From positions 906,002 to 970,001 of the forward strand of contig NZ_JARJHU010000003.1 of the NCBI RefSeq assembly GCF_029269825.1: a stretch of 64,000 nucleotides of DNA. Direction: 5' to 3'. The stretch is from Pedobacter sp. JY14-1. Lineage in GTDB: Bacteria; Bacteroidota; Bacteroidia; Sphingobacteriales; Sphingobacteriaceae. The notes beneath the pieces were generated by a model. That model was not told the origin of the DNA and searched no databases. It saw only the letters and a program-made list of their open reading frames with translations. The translations under genes and the position numbers were made by a program. Below, piece by piece: positions 61,830 through 64,000 of the stretch (position 1 is the first letter of the stretch; every line of letters begins with the position of its first letter).

Positions 61830-62609
61830 ATGAACAGTTTTTTCAATTCAGGACGCTTCCTGAAGCTATTTGCCAAGCATACACTGGAACATTACCGGGT
61901 CTACCTGATGGCTCTGGTTGTCGTCGGTGGTATTTTACTGGTATCGATGTTATATATAAGCTATGTGGAAGACCACAAGTTTTCGACGGAGACTCAGTTT
62001 GCGTTTTTCCTGGTCTTCTATCTGTTGTCGGGAACACTTTTTACCAGTACGGTCTTTTCTGAAATGGGAGACCGGCGCAGGGCAGCAGGCGTGCTCACAC
62101 TGCCGGTGTCTGGTATGGAACGCTATCTGGTTGCCTGGATTTATTCTTTTGTCGTATTTCAGGTGGTTTTCCTGCTGTGTTTTTATGCAGTAGATTTTGG
62201 TGTGCTGACTTTGCGGGGGCTGGATCCGGTTGCGGACGGTCAGTTGCTCAATGTTTTCAGTGAAAAGGCCTACACCAATACTTTTGTCGTTTACGGAATA
62301 CTGCACAGTATCGTTTTTCTGGGTGCGATCTCTTTTCAGCGGCTGCATTTCATCAAGACGGCGTTTGCCTTTGCAGTTTTTGCCCTGGTGATGGTCGTTT
62401 TGAACAGTATGATGCTGAATGTAATGGTCCCGGAACAACTGTCGGCCGTTTCACCTTTCGGAACGCTGCAGTTCCGCGAGATCGAAAGCGGACAGATCTA
62501 TGCTATCGGGCAGGATGGTCCGACTCTATTGGTGAATGGCTCGATGACGGTGATCGTGATGATCCTCTGGATAGCCGCGTATTTTAAGTTACAGGAAAAG
62601 GAAGTGTAA
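61830..62609 (+). CDS. ABC transporter permease
   Basis: 259 residues, six hydrophobic helices (for example VYLMALVVVGGILLVSMLYISYV, FAFFLVFYLLSGTLFTSTVF, MTVIVMILWIAAYFKLQE). The pattern FLVFYLLSGTLFTSTVFSEM followed by GDRRRAAGVLTLPVSGMERYLVAWI matches ABC-2-like permeases. Substrate unknown. Starts 3 bases after the ATPase gene and ends 1 base before the GntR gene. Confidence 0.85.
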   Translation: MNSFFNSGRFLKLFAKHTLEHYRVYLMALVVVGGILLVSMLYISYVEDHKFSTETQFAFFLVFYLLSGTLFTSTVFSEMGDRRRAAGVLTLPVSGMERYLVAWIYSFVVFQVVFLLCFYAVDFGVLTLRGLDPVADGQLLNVFSEKAYTNTFVVYGILHSIVFLGAISFQRLHFIKTAFAFAVFALVMVVLNSMMLNVMVPEQLSAVSPFGTLQFREIESGQIYAIGQDGPTLLVNGSMTVIVMILWIAAYFKLQEKEV

Positions 62610-62610
62610 A

Positions 62611-62994
62611 ATGGAATTCAGGGACAACGAGGCGATCTATCTTCAGATCGCTGCTTATGCAGGAGAGCGGATCCTGCTGGGTAAATGGCCGGCCGATCAG
62701 AAGATCCCTTCTGTCCGGGAACTTGCGGCAGAACTTCAGGTAAATCCAAACACGGTGGTGCGGGCTTATGAGTTTTTACAGCATAAGGAAGTGATCATCA
62801 ACAAGCGGGGGATCGGCTTTTTCATTACTGCCGATGCCCGGGAACGGGTCATGGCTTATAGCCGGGAACGGTTTATGACCAATGAGCTTCCCGAGTTTTT
62901 CCGTAATATTTACCTGCTCAATATCAGTATGGATGAATTGCGTGAAAGCTATGAACAGTTTAAAGCCGAACATTATCAACAGCCCGGGGCCTGA
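62611..62994 (+). CDS. GntR family regulator, YtrA type
   Basis: 127 residues. Winged helix with AIYLQIAAYAGERILLGKWPADQKIPSVRELAAELQVNPNTVVRAYEFLQHKEVI; the remainder (about 60 residues) is the short helical tail of the YtrA subfamily rather than a ligand-binding domain. Placed third in an operon with an ABC transporter, so it most likely represses its own operon through the palindrome at 60955-60978. The stop is followed by the unknown membrane-anchored protein after 42 bases. Confidence 0.9.
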   Translation: MEFRDNEAIYLQIAAYAGERILLGKWPADQKIPSVRELAAELQVNPNTVVRAYEFLQHKEVIINKRGIGFFITADARERVMAYSRERFMTNELPEFFRNIYLLNISMDELRESYEQFKAEHYQQPGA

Positions 62995-63036
62995 CTGGCC
63001 AGCGGGTATCTTAATCAGACCATAAAAATAACAGAG

Positions 63037-63756
63037 ATGAAATGGAGTAATATCTTAATCGTATGCGCAATGGTTGTCTTTCTGGGCACATTGACCGCTT
63101 TTAATTTCGGGCTGAGGTCCGTTTATCGTTCCGGAGAATATAAAAAGCCTTTTTCGGGTTATGACAGGGCGGATACCGGCAGGGTAACTGAACTGTACCT
63201 GAGGAATGCGGAACGTTTTAATGTACAGGTAAGGACAGGACAACACGGGCTCTGGATCAAGAAGGGACTGCGTGACAAAGTCCTGGTGAAAAGGGAAGGC
63301 GGGCGGCTGACGGTGTCGTTCAGGGATTCTCTTGAGCTCGACAGCAAAGGTTATGGTGACAACGACCTGATTCTGCAGACGGATGGCTTGGCTTCGCTGA
63401 CTACGGATGCCAGTCAGAAGATGGCCTTTTGGTTCAGTGATCAGTATGCGTACGGTAATGTGAACCTGGTCGGCCTGTCCGGTGATTCCCTGTCGCTGAA
63501 TATCGGCAGGTATACCCGGGTCAATGTTTTTCTGGCGAAGTTAGGGAAACTTCATGCTGGTATTCGCGGAGAGGGCGATCCTTATGGCGTATTGTATCTG
63601 GACAGGACCAGTAAACTGGCACAGCTTGATCTGAATATCCCCGGGGCGGGGAGTGTAGAAATAGACGATACGGAGATCGGGCGGACTAATTTTAATATAT
63701 CAGATTCTGCTGTGGTTCGCCTCAAGGGGAGGGCACTCGTGAATTTGCGGCGTTAG
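63037..63756 (+). CDS. Membrane-anchored protein with DUF2807-like beta-helix
   Basis: 239 residues. One N-terminal transmembrane segment (WSNILIVCAMVVFLGTLTAFNFGL), then repeated short beta strands (LVKREGGRLTVSF, DSLSLNIGRYTRVNVFLAKLGKLHAGI, KLAQLDLNIPGAGSVEIDDTEIGRTNFNISDSAVV) like the GIN/DUF2807 beta-helix; the assignment is by pattern only. Probably outside the inner membrane. It follows the ABC-GntR genes and may be part of the same response. Confidence 0.65.
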   Translation: MKWSNILIVCAMVVFLGTLTAFNFGLRSVYRSGEYKKPFSGYDRADTGRVTELYLRNAERFNVQVRTGQHGLWIKKGLRDKVLVKREGGRLTVSFRDSLELDSKGYGDNDLILQTDGLASLTTDASQKMAFWFSDQYAYGNVNLVGLSGDSLSLNIGRYTRVNVFLAKLGKLHAGIRGEGDPYGVLYLDRTSKLAQLDLNIPGAGSVEIDDTEIGRTNFNISDSAVVRLKGRALVNLRR

Positions 63757-63824
63757 CGCGTGATTTTTTCTCCTTGTTTATCAGTGGGTTTATGTTTGTG
63801 GTGTCAGAAATGTTTGCTGGGTGT

Positions 63825-63855
63825 TTTGCAGGAGTAAAAAAGATTTCTACTTTTG
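63825..63855 (+). promoter_or_regulatory. Strong promoter, probably of a stable RNA (rRNA) operon
   Basis: TTTG (63825-63828), spacer 19, TACTTTTG (63848-63855), perfect. The bases after it (CACTCCGCTTCGG) form a short GC hairpin typical for sequences ahead of rRNA operons in this group. No protein start follows within the window. Confidence 0.6.
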
Positions 63856-63978
63856 CACTCCGCTTCGGAAGGAAGGGGTTTGACTGAAAGGCTGGAAGGG
63901 TGATGGTTGAGTGTGGCTTGATTTGATTTTTGGTTGTTTATCCGGTAACGGGGCAACAAAAAAAAGAAAAAAAAGTTC

Positions 63979-64000
63979 TTGACGAAGCCAAAAAGATTCC
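63979..64000 (+). promoter_or_regulatory. Second tandem promoter, cut by the window edge
   Basis: TTG (63979-63981) followed by exactly 19 bases to the window end, ending in AAAAAGATTCC. The first promoter ends with AAAAAAGATTTC before its -7 box, so a second -7 box is expected right outside the window. Confidence 0.5.

Overview
The window reads as a chromosomal segment of a Bacteroidota bacterium, most likely of the Sphingobacteriaceae (Pedobacter or Mucilaginibacter type). The reasons are the gene content (OmpH pairs behind BamA, PorP/SprF, a DUF4835/PorD-type protein beside coaBC-rpoZ-bamD, the long PurF-like enzyme, single-domain ClpC and EttA) and the many promoters of the form TTTG-N19..21-TAnnTTTG, with few Shine-Dalgarno sites. 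No IS element, prophage, CRISPR array, tRNA or rRNA gene is visible. The family names rest on motifs read by eye.

Layout. 0-10 kb: the end of bamA, two OmpH/Skp chaperones, murI, a PurF-like enzyme, a LysE exporter, dCMP deaminase, guaA, a periplasmic-binding lipoprotein and an RsmB-type methyltransferase. 9.7-17 kb: membrane transport (MarC, two APC permeases, a membrane pyrophosphatase) and an unknown lipoprotein. 17.3-27.5 kb, minus strand: a tightly packed seven-gene operon with a degenerate FHA-like protein, a 32-residue membrane peptide, a PP2C phosphatase with one membrane segment, a 1331-residue fusion of a SEDS (FtsW/RodA) glycosyltransferase to a penicillin-binding transpeptidase, an FHA protein, and two membrane Ser/Thr kinases. 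This has the same parts as the actinobacterial fhaA/pstP/rodA/pbpA/pknAB locus, and is the most striking item in the window. 27.7-35 kb: SRPBCC proteins, LemA/DUF3137, a radical SAM protein, an Amt-porin pair, and YkuK. 35-43.6 kb: a DbpA-like helicase with a half-length DUF1456 protein, PorP/SprF, a ROK kinase, an esterase, a divergent sigma-70 factor, a TIM-barrel protein and EttA. 43.9-53 kb: ClpC, then an operon of a SUMF1-fold protein, a Tat-type Gfo/Idh/MocA oxidoreductase, ApbE and a Tat-type TIM-barrel isomerase; then a radical SAM protein and FabI. 53-60.6 kb, minus strand: recN, a BlaR1/BlaI pair with a doubled operator, and DUF4835-coaBC-rpoZ-bamD. 60.9-63.8 kb: a GntR-controlled ABC transporter operon with a clear promoter and operator. 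The right edge holds two tandem strong promoters that look like the start of an rRNA (or other stable RNA) operon lying outside the window.

Two themes recur. First, envelope building: outer membrane assembly (BamA, OmpH, BamD), T9SS-related proteins, murI, the SEDS-PBP fusion under Ser/Thr phosphorylation, and a BlaR1/BlaI sensor. Second, very compact expression signals: terminators that overlap stop codons, start codons or a signal-peptide region, promoters whose -7 box touches the start codon (probable leaderless mRNAs), and palindromic operators next to the -7 box.
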